Part shown: in pieces, positions 24,992-33,953 of the stretch | Layout of the letters: each line of letters opens with the position of its first letter | Numbering within the stretch: the first letter of the stretch is position 1 | Source of the DNA: JAMOAD01 sp023621955 | Lineage (GTDB): Bacteria > Acidobacteriota > Aminicenantia > JAMOAD01 | Direction: 5' to 3' | DNA: 64,000 nucleotides | Assembly (NCBI GenBank): GCA_035403085.1 | Contig: DAONEM010000007.1 | Span: 1-64,000 of the forward strand | The notes under the pieces: generated by a model | The model's database searches: none | What the model saw: the letters and a program-made list of their open reading frames with translations, nothing else | What the model was told of the DNA's origin: nothing | Position numbers and translations under genes: made by a program

Positions 24992-25520
24992 ATACGAGGT
25001 AAGATTGGCTGCCGTCGGCGGGCAGGGGTTGATCACCGCTGGAGCCCTGCTGGCCAAGGGTGTTATCGAGAAGAAGGGGATGTACGCCACCCAAAGCCCT
25101 ACCTACACCTCCCAGGTGAGGGGTGGGCCGACGAAGGTCGACATCCTCATGGATAAAGAGGAGATCCTCTTTCCTCAAGCTACGGCGATAGACCTCTACT
25201 TCGCCACCGCGCAGAAATCCTTTGACCTTTACTACCACCACATCAAGAGTGACGCTGTGATCATCGTCGATTCTGACCTGGTGACCAAGCTTCCTCCGGG
25301 AATGCCCCAGAAGCTCTACGGGATTCCCCTGACCAAAGAGACCGTTGCCCACGTCGGGAACATCGTCACCGTCTCCGTGGTGGCCCTGGGAATCGTCGCG
25401 AAAGTCTCCAAGCTCCTCTCCAAAGAGGAGCTTCAGAATATTGTCGTTTCTTCGTTCCCGAAGAGCGCCGAAGAGCTTAATCTCAAGGCCATCGACCTCG
25501 GGTACTCCCTGATCTCCTGA
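24981..25520 (+). CDS. korC: 2-oxoacid:ferredoxin oxidoreductase, gamma subunit
   Basis: A 179-residue gamma subunit: RYEVRLAAVGGQGLITAGALLAKG, QSPTYTSQVRGGPTKVDI, and VAHVGNIVTVSVVALG. I use ATG 24981; an in-frame GTG at 24972 is possible and also lies inside korB. It closes the operon and converges with the SurA-N-like gene one base later. The complete complex would oxidise a 2-oxoacid with CoA to acyl-CoA and CO2, reducing ferredoxin. Confidence 0.92.
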   Translation: MPNRYEVRLAAVGGQGLITAGALLAKGVIEKKGMYATQSPTYTSQVRGGPTKVDILMDKEEILFPQATAIDLYFATAQKSFDLYYHHIKSDAVIIVDSDLVTKLPPGMPQKLYGIPLTKETVAHVGNIVTVSVVALGIVAKVSKLLSKEELQNIVVSSFPKSAEELNLKAIDLGYSLIS

Positions 25521-25521
25521 G

Positions 25522-26154
25522 TCAGGGCTGAGAAGGGTCGGAGAGGGAGACGATCTTGTAGTGGCGGAGAATCTCTTCCCGCCACTCCCTCTCCTTCTCC
25601 TTCTTCTTCTCCAGTCGGATCTTCGTCTCGATGAGGGAGGCTACCTCCGCGAGGTGTCGCACCGGGAGGCCGAACTTCTTCTGGTAAGGGGTGTAGGTTG
25701 AGGCGTAGTACTCCTCTATGTCTGCGAAGGAGACCTCGATTCTCTTCAGAAGGATGTTCTCTTTCATGAGATCGTAGGCGATATACTCCTCTACAAGGGG
25801 ACGGAGCCTCTTGAGGGAGAGGTTGAAGAGGGAGAGTCTCTCCTCTAAAACCTTCAACTCCCCATACTTTCTCAGGAGCCCTTCCTCGAAGCGGAGGGCG
25901 ACGTCCTCTCCCACAGAGGGTAGCTCATTCTTGTACTCCATGTGAACCGCCTTCATGGTCAGGACCCTCTCAAGGGCCTCCGCCGGAGGGAGGGAGGGGT
26001 CTTGAAAGAGGAACTCCCGGGCCACCAGGATGTCGTAGAGGGTGATGTAGCTCTCTCCGATCTTGGCCACCGCCCTGTTTACGGGGTAAGCTTCCAGAAA
26101 GAGGGAGAGGCCGAGGAGAAGACTAAAACATATTGCCGATCGCGAAATAGACAT
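25522..26154 (-). CDS. Exported SurA N-domain-like protein without a PPIase domain
   Basis: A 210-residue protein. The N terminus MSISRSAICFSLLLGLSLFLEAYP is a signal peptide (cleavage near EAYP). Then NRAVAKIGESYITLYDIL resembles the N-terminal chaperone module of SurA/PpiD-type proteins (VAVVND-E-I-T-L-D pattern), and the rest is helical. No parvulin domain follows. It is the last gene of the transaldolase-tamB-Omp85 operon and overlaps the Omp85 gene by 32 bp. This context supports a periplasmic helper in outer-membrane protein delivery. The identification is moderate because the module is short and divergent. Confidence 0.6.
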   Translation of the reverse strand: MSISRSAICFSLLLGLSLFLEAYPVNRAVAKIGESYITLYDILVAREFLFQDPSLPPAEALERVLTMKAVHMEYKNELPSVGEDVALRFEEGLLRKYGELKVLEERLSLFNLSLKRLRPLVEEYIAYDLMKENILLKRIEVSFADIEEYYASTYTPYQKKFGLPVRHLAEVASLIETKIRLEKKKEKEREWREEILRHYKIVSLSDPSQP

Positions 26155-28825
26155 AGAACCGTTTACGCCTCTCTTTATCGAGATTCCAGGCCCCGTCGAT
26201 CCGGAAGGGGCCCAAGGGGGTTCGGTACCGGAGCCCTACGCCGACGGCGTTGCTCATCTCCCCGGAGCGGAGAAGGTCTTTGTTGTTCTTGTAAACATTG
26301 CCCCGGTCGTAAAAAACCGAGAACTGGAGGTTGGGGAGGGGGATGGGAACCGGGACCGTGAGCTCCAGGTTGTTGACCAAGAGGGTGTTGCCTCCCAGAG
26401 GGGAGTCCGTGGAGGGATCTCGGGGGCCGAGTCCGTCGATCCCGCTTCCCCTGAAGGAGAAGCTCCCGCCGGCGAAGTACCGGTCCACGATCGGGATGGT
26501 GCCGCCGCCGAAGCCCCACCGGAGTTGGTTGAAGAGGAAGACATCGTTCTTGAACTTCCAGAACTTCTGGAAGCGTCCGGAGGTCTTAAAGAACTTGGAG
26601 GTCGTCCCCAGGAACCGCAAGGCCAGGGTGTTGTCCGAGGAGAGGTAGCTTCCCGACTGGGGGTTGAAGGGGTCGTCCCTCTTGTCCTGGGTGAAGGAGA
26701 TGGAGACCGAAGAGGTCGAGAAGGGGGAGTTCTCCCGGTCCACCTTCGAAGGGGCGATGTCCAGGGAGAGGAGGTTGGTGTTCACCAGGCGGAAGTTGGA
26801 AGTGATGAAGCGTTGCCCCGAGAGCTTGTGGATGGCGTTCACGGCGAAGCCTTCGCGGCTGTAGGTGTAACTGCGGAGAAACTCCTTCTCGTACCAGAGG
26901 TTGAAGAAGGTCTTGAAGACTCCTTTGTGTTGCCAGGGTGTGTCGAAGTTGAAGAGAAAGCGGTTCTCGTTCTTCCCCAGCTTCACGATGAAGGAGTAGA
27001 TGTTCCCCCTCTTGAAGGGGTTGAGGCGCTGGTATTCCACGGTGCCTCGGAAGCCGACCCTCTCGCCGTAGCCGATTCCGTAGTTGAAGAAGTCGGTCCG
27101 CCCGGGCTCGGTCTGAACGACTAAGAGCTTCTCCCCCGGGGCTGTGGGAATCTTGAAGACCCTGAGCTGATCGAAAACCCCATAGTTTTCAAGGTTCTTC
27201 ATGCTCTCTTCGATCCGGGCCTGGTCCAGGAGGTCCCCCTTCTTGATGACCATGCTCTTGTCGAAGAGCGAACGGGCCAGGATAGGCTCTCCGAGCCAGA
27301 AAACCTCCTTGACCCGGGAACGTTCCCCCTCGACGATGGTAAAGGTGATCCGGACAGAGCCGGAGGGGCCGAAGGCGGTGACGGTATCGACTTTCACGTC
27401 GTCGAAACCCTTGGATTTGTACTCCCTCTCGATGGCGTTCTTCCACCGGAGAATGGTGTCGTTGCTCAAGGGGCCTTGGGCGGAGATGCCGGCGATCCTT
27501 TCGAGGTAGTAACGGTCGAAGAAGAGACCCCCCAGGATCTCGACGCTTTCGACGATGGCCTGCCGCTTCTCTTGGATGGAGAAGAGGAGATCAACGTTCT
27601 TGCCTCGCTCCTTCGGCTCAACCTTGAGAGAGGCTTCCCTGAAGCCCCTCTGCCAGTAGAGGTACTCCAGCGCCGTCACCATGTCGGCCATACAGGAGGC
27701 ATCGAAGTAAGAGTAGAAGAAGTAGTCTTTCAGAAAGGGGGCGACGGCACGCTTCAGCTCATCAGACTTGAGGGAGCTGTTCCCCTGGAAGAGGATCTCC
27801 CCGAGGCGGTAGCGGGTTCCCCTGTGGATTCTGTACTCCACGGTGATCGTCGACTCGTCGCTGGAGAAAGAGGTTTCGATCTTTGGGAGGACAAACCCTC
27901 TCTTGCGGAGTTCGCCCAAGAGCTTACTCTTCCCCTCCTCGACGGCCCAGGGGGGGAAGACGGCGCTTCCCCAGAGGGGGGAAAGGATCTTGGGGTTGAA
28001 GGAGGCGCCCAGAATCCGGAGAACCACCTTCTGTCCCTTCTGCACGTGGAATTCCAGGGACGAGGAACCGTCCTGAAGGATCTGGGGGGAAGAAGAGACC
28101 GTTGCCATCAGGAAGCCTTGGGAGACCAGAAGGCTCTTGAGGCTCGATGCGGCCTTCTCGGCGCGCTCCAGGGTGAAAGGGTCTCCGACTTTGACGGAGA
28201 GGGCCCCCCTCAGGTCTGCCCCCTCGGCGCCGGAGATTCCGGAGAAGAGGATTCTCGAGACCTTGGGGGGCTGGGGAATGCGGAAGCGGAAGAACAGGGA
28301 GAGATGAGCGGGAGAGGGCTCCTTGATCACGATGGAGAGGGAGTATTGGGAGTAGCCGCTCTCCTTGAGGAAGCGGTCGATCTCCTCCCGGGCTCTCTCT
28401 TCAACCTCTTTGTAGTAAGCCTCTCCGGAGAAGGTTGTCCGGAGGTAAGAGTTGACTCTCTCCAGGAGCATGCGGTCGGACCTTCGTGAAAGCCCCTCGA
28501 CCTTGATGGACCGGATGAAGCGGGAGGGGGTGATCCGAAAGATCAGCTCGCAGCTCTCCCCTTCCGGGACGGCGTCGGCGGTCACGTTGTCGAAGAGCTG
28601 AAGCTGAAGGATGCTCTTGATGTCCCGATCCACGGAAAGGATCGACAGCGGCTCCCCGGTTCGGCTCTGGAGGAATTCCCGCACGATCTTCTCCTGGGAG
28701 AGGGAGATACCCGTGAAGGAGAGGCGGCCGATAGGCTTTCCCAGGCAAGCTTTCCAGGGCTCCTGGGCGGCGAGGGGGAGGAGGAAAAGGAGAAGGATGA
28801 AGAGAGGGGAGAGGAGTCTCTTCAT
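26123..28825 (-). CDS. Omp85-family outer-membrane protein (TamA/BamA-like) with about seven POTRA domains
   Basis: A 900-residue exported protein; MKRLLSPLFILLLFLLPLAAQ is the signal peptide. Residues about 30-560 can be divided into seven POTRA-like units, recognisable by their KV/I..G N-terminal strands, paired helices ending in Y/GF and closing beta strands. The boundaries lie roughly at 30, 98, 183, 260, 335, 416 and 490. Residues about 565-900 form the 16-strand barrel, with GGSFSFRGSG at the position of the conserved VRGF/Y loop-6 motif. It ends in an aromatic residue (IGNMF). The gene lies directly after tamB with an ATGA overlap, suggesting that it is TamB's partner. E. coli BamA has five POTRA domains and TamA three. 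Confidence 0.88.
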   Translation of the reverse strand: MKRLLSPLFILLLFLLPLAAQEPWKACLGKPIGRLSFTGISLSQEKIVREFLQSRTGEPLSILSVDRDIKSILQLQLFDNVTADAVPEGESCELIFRITPSRFIRSIKVEGLSRRSDRMLLERVNSYLRTTFSGEAYYKEVEERAREEIDRFLKESGYSQYSLSIVIKEPSPAHLSLFFRFRIPQPPKVSRILFSGISGAEGADLRGALSVKVGDPFTLERAEKAASSLKSLLVSQGFLMATVSSSPQILQDGSSSLEFHVQKGQKVVLRILGASFNPKILSPLWGSAVFPPWAVEEGKSKLLGELRKRGFVLPKIETSFSSDESTITVEYRIHRGTRYRLGEILFQGNSSLKSDELKRAVAPFLKDYFFYSYFDASCMADMVTALEYLYWQRGFREASLKVEPKERGKNVDLLFSIQEKRQAIVESVEILGGLFFDRYYLERIAGISAQGPLSNDTILRWKNAIEREYKSKGFDDVKVDTVTAFGPSGSVRITFTIVEGERSRVKEVFWLGEPILARSLFDKSMVIKKGDLLDQARIEESMKNLENYGVFDQLRVFKIPTAPGEKLLVVQTEPGRTDFFNYGIGYGERVGFRGTVEYQRLNPFKRGNIYSFIVKLGKNENRFLFNFDTPWQHKGVFKTFFNLWYEKEFLRSYTYSREGFAVNAIHKLSGQRFITSNFRLVNTNLLSLDIAPSKVDRENSPFSTSSVSISFTQDKRDDPFNPQSGSYLSSDNTLALRFLGTTSKFFKTSGRFQKFWKFKNDVFLFNQLRWGFGGGTIPIVDRYFAGGSFSFRGSGIDGLGPRDPSTDSPLGGNTLLVNNLELTVPVPIPLPNLQFSVFYDRGNVYKNNKDLLRSGEMSNAVGVGLRYRTPLGPFRIDGAWNLDKERRKRFYVYFAIGNMF

Positions 28826-31800
28826 CTGCTCTCCCTCCGTATACGGATATCAAAGTTGAAGAACCCGTTCTCATCCCGGAAGGCGATGAGGGAGACGTTC
28901 TTTGTCAGAGAGTATTCTGCGAAGAGCATGGAACTCCTCTGTTGGTTTGTCAGATCAAAGGAGTAGATCACGAAGAGGTTCTTGTAAACCTTCTTGCCCA
29001 GAGAGATTCTCGGGGTAGGCTCGGAGGTGGAACCGCTTACGAAGGGGTCGACCCTCACTGTGTCGATCTTGAACTTGCCCAGGGTCTTGCGCTGGAGGAA
29101 GTCGGTCACCGTGGAAGCCACCAGCGTTGAGGTCCCGTAGACCGAAGACAACTCGTTGGAGTAGGTCCGCTTGTAGTTCTCCCCCATGGCCAGGAGGGTT
29201 AGGATCTCCTGGGGAGGCAGCGAGGGGGAGGAGGTGAAACCGGGGACCGGTTGACTCTTGTACCCCGAGACGGAGAGGCGGATCCGGTACTCCTTGATGA
29301 AACATTCGCTGATGAAGTTGAGCCTGGGGTTGATGTAGTAGGGGTTGTCGAAGGTGATCTCCCCCCTCAGGAGGTTGAAGGTCCGGTCCGAGAAGGAGAG
29401 CTCTCCGCTCTTGAACTTGAGGGAGCCGAGCATGACCGGACCGATCGGGTCTCCCCGCAGGTTGATGTCGAAGAAGGCCTCCCCTTTCAAGAGGGAGTTC
29501 CTGACCCAGACCTTTCCCCGGGAGGAGAAGTGGAGGTCGAACTCCAACCTTCTCATCCACTCCGACTGGCCCGAAGGAACCTCTTCGGTGCCGCCGAAAC
29601 GGACGGCCTCCTCAATCTCCTTCTGATACTCCATCTCGTCGATGACGATTGCTCCGGAGACAAGGATCTTGGAACCCTTCAGGGAGAACTTGAGATCCGC
29701 GTCGGCTTTGGCTTTCACCTTCTCCATGGGGATAAGGACGATATCCTTCCCCTTGAGGGTTATCAGGAGGTCCTTCAGCTCGCCCTTCGAGAAGGTCACC
29801 ATCCCTCCCCCGGTGACGGCTCCTCCCCCGAGGGTCCCCGAAAGGGCGGAGATGTTGAGCTGGTTGTTGTTCAGAAGACAGACGAAGCGGAAGTTTTCGA
29901 TGGTTTGAGAGTAGTTGGGGAGGGAGAGTGTCTTCCCTTGGGATTGGACGATTCCGCGGTACTGAAGGTCTTTCCAGGGGCCCTTCACGGAGACGGAGAG
30001 GAGGAACTCCCCTTCGTTGAAGTCCCAAGGGAGAAGGGCGTTGATGTTGGAAGAGTCGAGTTTGACCTCCAAGTCAGCTCTCTCCTCCACGAGGTTGAGG
30101 GTTCCCTTGAGGGTCGCCTTCAGGTCGCGTTTCTTCGTGGAGGCTTCGGCCGATAGGGTCAGGGAGTCCTCGGAGGGGACCACGAAACCCCGCGAATCCA
30201 GTGGGAGGGGTCGGTTCTTGTAGTAGGCGAAGTCTGGGGAGGAGAGTGTGTAGAAGAGTTTGTCCTTTCCGAAGTCCCCGATCCCCTTCAGGGCCATGTC
30301 GAACCTTCCCGCCAGGGAGGGGGAGAGGGAGGCGAAATCGAGACCCGTGCCGCGGACATCCACATCGAAGGTTCGGAAGAGGCGTTGGCTGAAGGTCAAG
30401 GTGAAGGATCCCGAGAGGTCTCCGTGGTGGGTGAGGCCGTGGAAGGAGGAGAGGCGGAAGAAGCCGTCCCCCTTGCGGTTGAGGGATTCCAGGGAGGCTT
30501 GATAGTTTCGGACCCTCTGACCTCCGAAGGTAAAGAGCTCCCCTTCGACGGTTCCTGTGACCTGAGCGTTCTTGGGGCCGAAGACCTCGCTCCGGAATTC
30601 GCCCCTTCCGGAGCCTCCCATCAGAGGAAGCTTGAGCTCGAAGATCTTGTCGATTCCCCTCAGATCGAACTTCTCGCAGGAGAGGTTGATCACCGTCGTC
30701 TTGTCGGAAGAGAAGTCCCCGCTCCCCTGGAACTTCTCGCCCCTGAAGGAGAAGGACCCTCTGGTGACGCTGTTGCGGGTCTCCGTCGTCGCAGAAGCCT
30801 CTCCCACGGGGACGCCCATGAGGGAGAGGCCGTCGACCCTCACCTTCGCCTGGGTATGGGGAGTGAGGAAAGGTCCGTCCAGGGTGACCTCCAGAGAGCC
30901 CTTCCCGTCGGGTTTCCACTCCGAGAAGTCGCTCTCCGTAAAGAAGAGGAGGGCCGGAAGGTAAGGGGGGAGGCGGGAGAAGGAGCCCGAGAGGGAGAGG
31001 GAGTCGTACCTCTCCTTCTGGAAGTCCATCACCGTAGAGAGTGAAAAGAGGTCTTGTCCGGAACGGAGGGCAGGGGCGGAGAGGGAGAGCTTCAGATTCT
31101 CCAGGTTGTAACGGAACTCCAGGAGACCCGAGAGGGGAAGGTTACGGGTTGCTCCTTGGGGCGCCTGGCAGAGGGCCTTGCCTTGAAGGATATTCTGGGA
31201 CTCTATGACCCGGAAATCGGCGTCACAGAGGGAGGAGAAGGGAAGCTCCGTGTCGAAGAGGAGGAGAAACTTCTCCGAAGGGAAACGGCGGAGGGAGAAG
31301 CGGTAATCCTGCCAAGTTCCCTCCCCGTGAACAGAGAGGTCGTCAGGGTGAAGATCTAGGGAGAAGTCGTCTTCCACCTGACGGTAACGGACGAGAAGCT
31401 GGGAGATCGGCAGGGATGCGATCTTGCCGTTCTTTCCGGTCACCGTCACCAGAATGTAATCCCTGTCCTGCGCATCGTTGAAGAGCTTCAGCTCCCCCTT
31501 CCCCTCCCCTTCGAAGAGGAAGGGAAGCTCCAGAATCTTCTGAACCTGCGTGAGATTTCCCGCGGGTTCCAGGAGAAAATTGTAACGGAGCCTCTTAGCG
31601 AAGAGCACCTTTCCTCCGCCCCGGAGGTTCAGGTTTTCCGCGAAGAGGTTGAGGTTTCTGAAGAGAACCCGGTCTTCCAGGAGGATCAGGTCGAGCTTTC
31701 CAAAGCCGTGGAAGGTGGTCTCGTCCAAAGAGATAGTCATGTCCTTGACGACCAGACGGAGGAAGATCGATTTTCCCCTCTTGACGGCCGTTCCATCCAC

Positions 31801-32225
31801 CCCCGCGAGACGGCACCCGATTCCCCGGGTCTTCAGGGAGATCGTCGCATCCGCCAGGGTCCCCTTGAAGTCCACTCCTGGGAAGGAGAGGGCTCCCGCC
31901 TCGGATCCGGGGGTCTCCTTGGAGAAGTCCAAGGCGATCACCGGGCGTTGAAGGTTGACCGAAAGGGTGGTCTTGAGCGTGAAGAGATCGAAGCTCTCCA
32001 GGCCGGCTTCGGCGGAGAAAGCCGAGAAGGAGACCGTGTCGCTCCCCTGGGAGGGGTCTAAGAGGGTGACCTTGAAGGGGAAGTACTGGTAACTGACGGA
32101 GCCTACGGAGTGAAGGTACCTACGGACGAGAAACTGGGTAAAAAACTTCTGCCAACCGATGAGGGCGACCACAAGGATGAAAAAAAAAAGGCGGCGAGCA
32201 GAAGAGGTTTCGAGGGTCTCTTCAT
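28822..32225 (-). CDS. tamB: TamB/DUF490-type intermembrane protein, N terminus split by a one-base shift
   Basis: A protein of about 1130 residues made of beta-strand repeats, with the conserved TamB C-terminal domain at the end (LRGDPIGPVMLGSLKFKSGE, FNLLRGEITFDNP, RIRLSVSGY, LPPQEILTLLAMGE). TamB-like proteins bridge the inner and outer membrane and work in lipid transport or protein assembly. The main frame begins only at GTG 32172, inside the membrane anchor. An ATG at 32225, overlapping the fsa stop as ATGA, opens MKRPSKPLLLAAFFF in another frame. Adding one T to the T10 tract (32189-32180) would join it to ILVVALIGWQKFF, giving a normal N-terminal anchor. This may be a sequence error or slippage. 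Confidence 0.85.
32180..32189 (-). repeat. T10 homopolymer at the tamB frame junction
   Basis: Ten A on the plus strand are ten T in tamB, within codons for the N-terminal membrane helix. Eleven T would keep the ATG-initiated frame open. Confidence 0.8.
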
Positions 32226-32872
32226 CCTTTCATCAGTTTGTTCCAGTCGGATAGGAATTTTTCGATTCCGCTGTCGGTGAGGGGATGGCTCATGAGCTTT
32301 TTGAGAACATCCAGGGGGAGGGTAACAACATCCGCGCCCAAGAGAGCGGATTCGACAACATGCTGGGGATGACGGACCGAAGCGACAATGACTTCCGTGT
32401 CAAGCATATAGTTGGAGAAAATCGTGAGAATATCCCTGATGAGGTCCATTCCAGAGACACTTATGTCGTCGAGCCGTCCGACGAAAGGACTCACGTAGGT
32501 CGCTCCGGCCTTGGCGGCCAGGAGGGCCTGGGAAGGGGAAAAGATCAGCGTCACGTTGGTTCGGATCTTCTCCGCCGTGAGGGTTTTGACGGCCTTGAGG
32601 CCTTCGAAGGTGGCGGGAATCTTGACAACAATGTTGTCATCGAGGGCGGCGAGAATTCTTGCCTCTTCCACCATGGCGTCACTCTTCTCGGCGATCACCT
32701 CGGCGGAGACAGGAGCCTTCACGAGCTTACATATCTTCTTGAGGTGTTTCTTGTAGTCCTTGTTTCCCTCTTTGGCGATGAGGGAGGGATTGGTTGTGAC
32801 CCCATCGCAGAGGCCCCAATCGAGAGCCTGTTTGAGATTCTCTATGTTCGCCGTGTCAAGGAAAAATTTCAT
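32222..32872 (-). CDS. Transaldolase / fructose-6-phosphate aldolase family protein
   Basis: A 216-residue small-type (TalC/MipB) class I aldolase of the non-oxidative pentose phosphate pathway. It starts MKFFLDTANIENLKQAL; DGVTTNPSLIAKEG and VKIPATFEGLKAVKTL are family motifs, the latter with the Schiff-base lysine, and NVTLIFSPSQALLAAKAGA follows. GGAGGTGGTGA precedes the ATG. It shares an ATGA overlap with the tamB start, so it heads the envelope operon, an odd pairing with no obvious metabolic reason. Small family members may be transaldolases or fructose-6-phosphate aldolases; sequence alone does not separate these here. Confidence 0.93.
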   Translation of the reverse strand: MKFFLDTANIENLKQALDWGLCDGVTTNPSLIAKEGNKDYKKHLKKICKLVKAPVSAEVIAEKSDAMVEEARILAALDDNIVVKIPATFEGLKAVKTLTAEKIRTNVTLIFSPSQALLAAKAGATYVSPFVGRLDDISVSGMDLIRDILTIFSNYMLDTEVIVASVRHPQHVVESALLGADVVTLPLDVLKKLMSHPLTDSGIEKFLSDWNKLMKG

Positions 32873-32902
32873 TCACCACCTCCGAAGATAAGGAACGGTG
32901 AA

Positions 32903-32931
32903 ATTTTACCCTTTCCTTCGGCCCTTGTCCA
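32903..32931 (-). promoter_or_regulatory. Promoter of the transaldolase-tamB-Omp85 operon
   Basis: On the minus strand TGGACA (32931-32926), a 17-bp spacer and TAAAAT (32908-32903), followed by a leader with GGAGGTG. Confidence 0.65.
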
Positions 32932-32951
32932 GCCTCCGAAAGAGAAGAGAC

Positions 32952-33953
32952 TCAGCTCTTGGCGGTGACCCTGGTGGAGGGGCCGCTCTCGTTGCCGAAG
33001 GTGTCCATCGACCGGACGAAGATCTGGAAAACTTTTCGGGGTTCGACTTTAACCAGGGAGAAGGAGTTTCCTTTGACAGGTTCCTGGTTGACCCTCTTCA
33101 GGGAACCTCCCTCTTCTTGAACGTAGACGTTGTACCCCTCGAGGTCCGAAGCCTGAACCTCATCCCAACGGACGATCAGGTTCTCTCCGTCCACCATGGC
33201 CATGAGGCCCTTGGGAACAGGCGGTGGGATCGTGTCGATGGCCCTGAAGGGGTAAGCGATGGAGGGGGCTGAGCGGTGGGCCGGATCCGCGGAGAACTGT
33301 CCGACGATTCTATAGGAGACGATCTGCCCCCAAGAGACTCGATCCCAGAGAAGCTGGCCGGATTTGGAGGGGACCGTGAGAAAGGGTTCGGTCTCATCGT
33401 TCAGGAAGAGGGCGACGTAGGGGTAAGGGGTCGGCGTCCAGGTGAAGAGGAGCCTCTCACCGGTGAGGGAGATTCTCTTGAATTGGGGTGAGGGGGGAAG
33501 GGCCTTGAGGGAGAAGCGGTGAAGTGGGGAGACGCTCTTCCATTTCAAGTTGAAGAGGCGGAACTCCAGCTCCGCCACCTTCTCACTCCCCGGGGTGGGG
33601 ATGGAGAGGGAGAGGGTCCGACTCTGGGAGAGATCGGGAGAGGTAAGGGTGTGGAGGAGGGAGAGGCGATGGGAGGGGTTCTTACCGATGGAGGGTGTGT
33701 CCGGGAAGGCTCCCCAAACCTCGATCTTGTCCAGAGTCGTGAAGGGGGTCTTGTTGGAGAGTCTCTCGGGAAGGGTGAAGGTGATGTGGAGACGATCGCC
33801 TCTCTGGCTGAAAGAGAGATTCTGGGGGAGAGGGGGGAAGGGAGGGGGGGTGATGATCAGGTTGGAGCGCTGGCCGCAGGAGACGGCTCCCCAGAAGGAG
33901 AGGAGGCAAAGGAGGAGGGAGAGTTTAGAGAATGTACCTGGAAAGGTCTTCAT
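32952..33953 (-). CDS. Lipoprotein with fibronectin-III-like domains
   Basis: A 333-residue exported lipoprotein; the signal sequence ends in the lipobox AVSC (about residue 26). A proline-rich segment (ITPPPFPPLPQN) follows. Then come two or three beta-sandwich units, the last (IPPPVPKGLMAMVDGENLIVRW...LEGYNVYVQEEGG...FQIFVRSMDTFGNES) clearly of fibronectin type III. No catalytic motif is seen. The start overlaps the hslU end by 29 bp, so it is expressed with the protease operon. The role is unknown; envelope scaffolding is an inference from the domain type. Confidence 0.7.
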   Translation of the reverse strand: MKTFPGTFSKLSLLLCLLSFWGAVSCGQRSNLIITPPPFPPLPQNLSFSQRGDRLHITFTLPERLSNKTPFTTLDKIEVWGAFPDTPSIGKNPSHRLSLLHTLTSPDLSQSRTLSLSIPTPGSEKVAELEFRLFNLKWKSVSPLHRFSLKALPPSPQFKRISLTGERLLFTWTPTPYPYVALFLNDETEPFLTVPSKSGQLLWDRVSWGQIVSYRIVGQFSADPAHRSAPSIAYPFRAIDTIPPPVPKGLMAMVDGENLIVRWDEVQASDLEGYNVYVQEEGGSLKRVNQEPVKGNSFSLVKVEPRKVFQIFVRSMDTFGNESGPSTRVTAKS

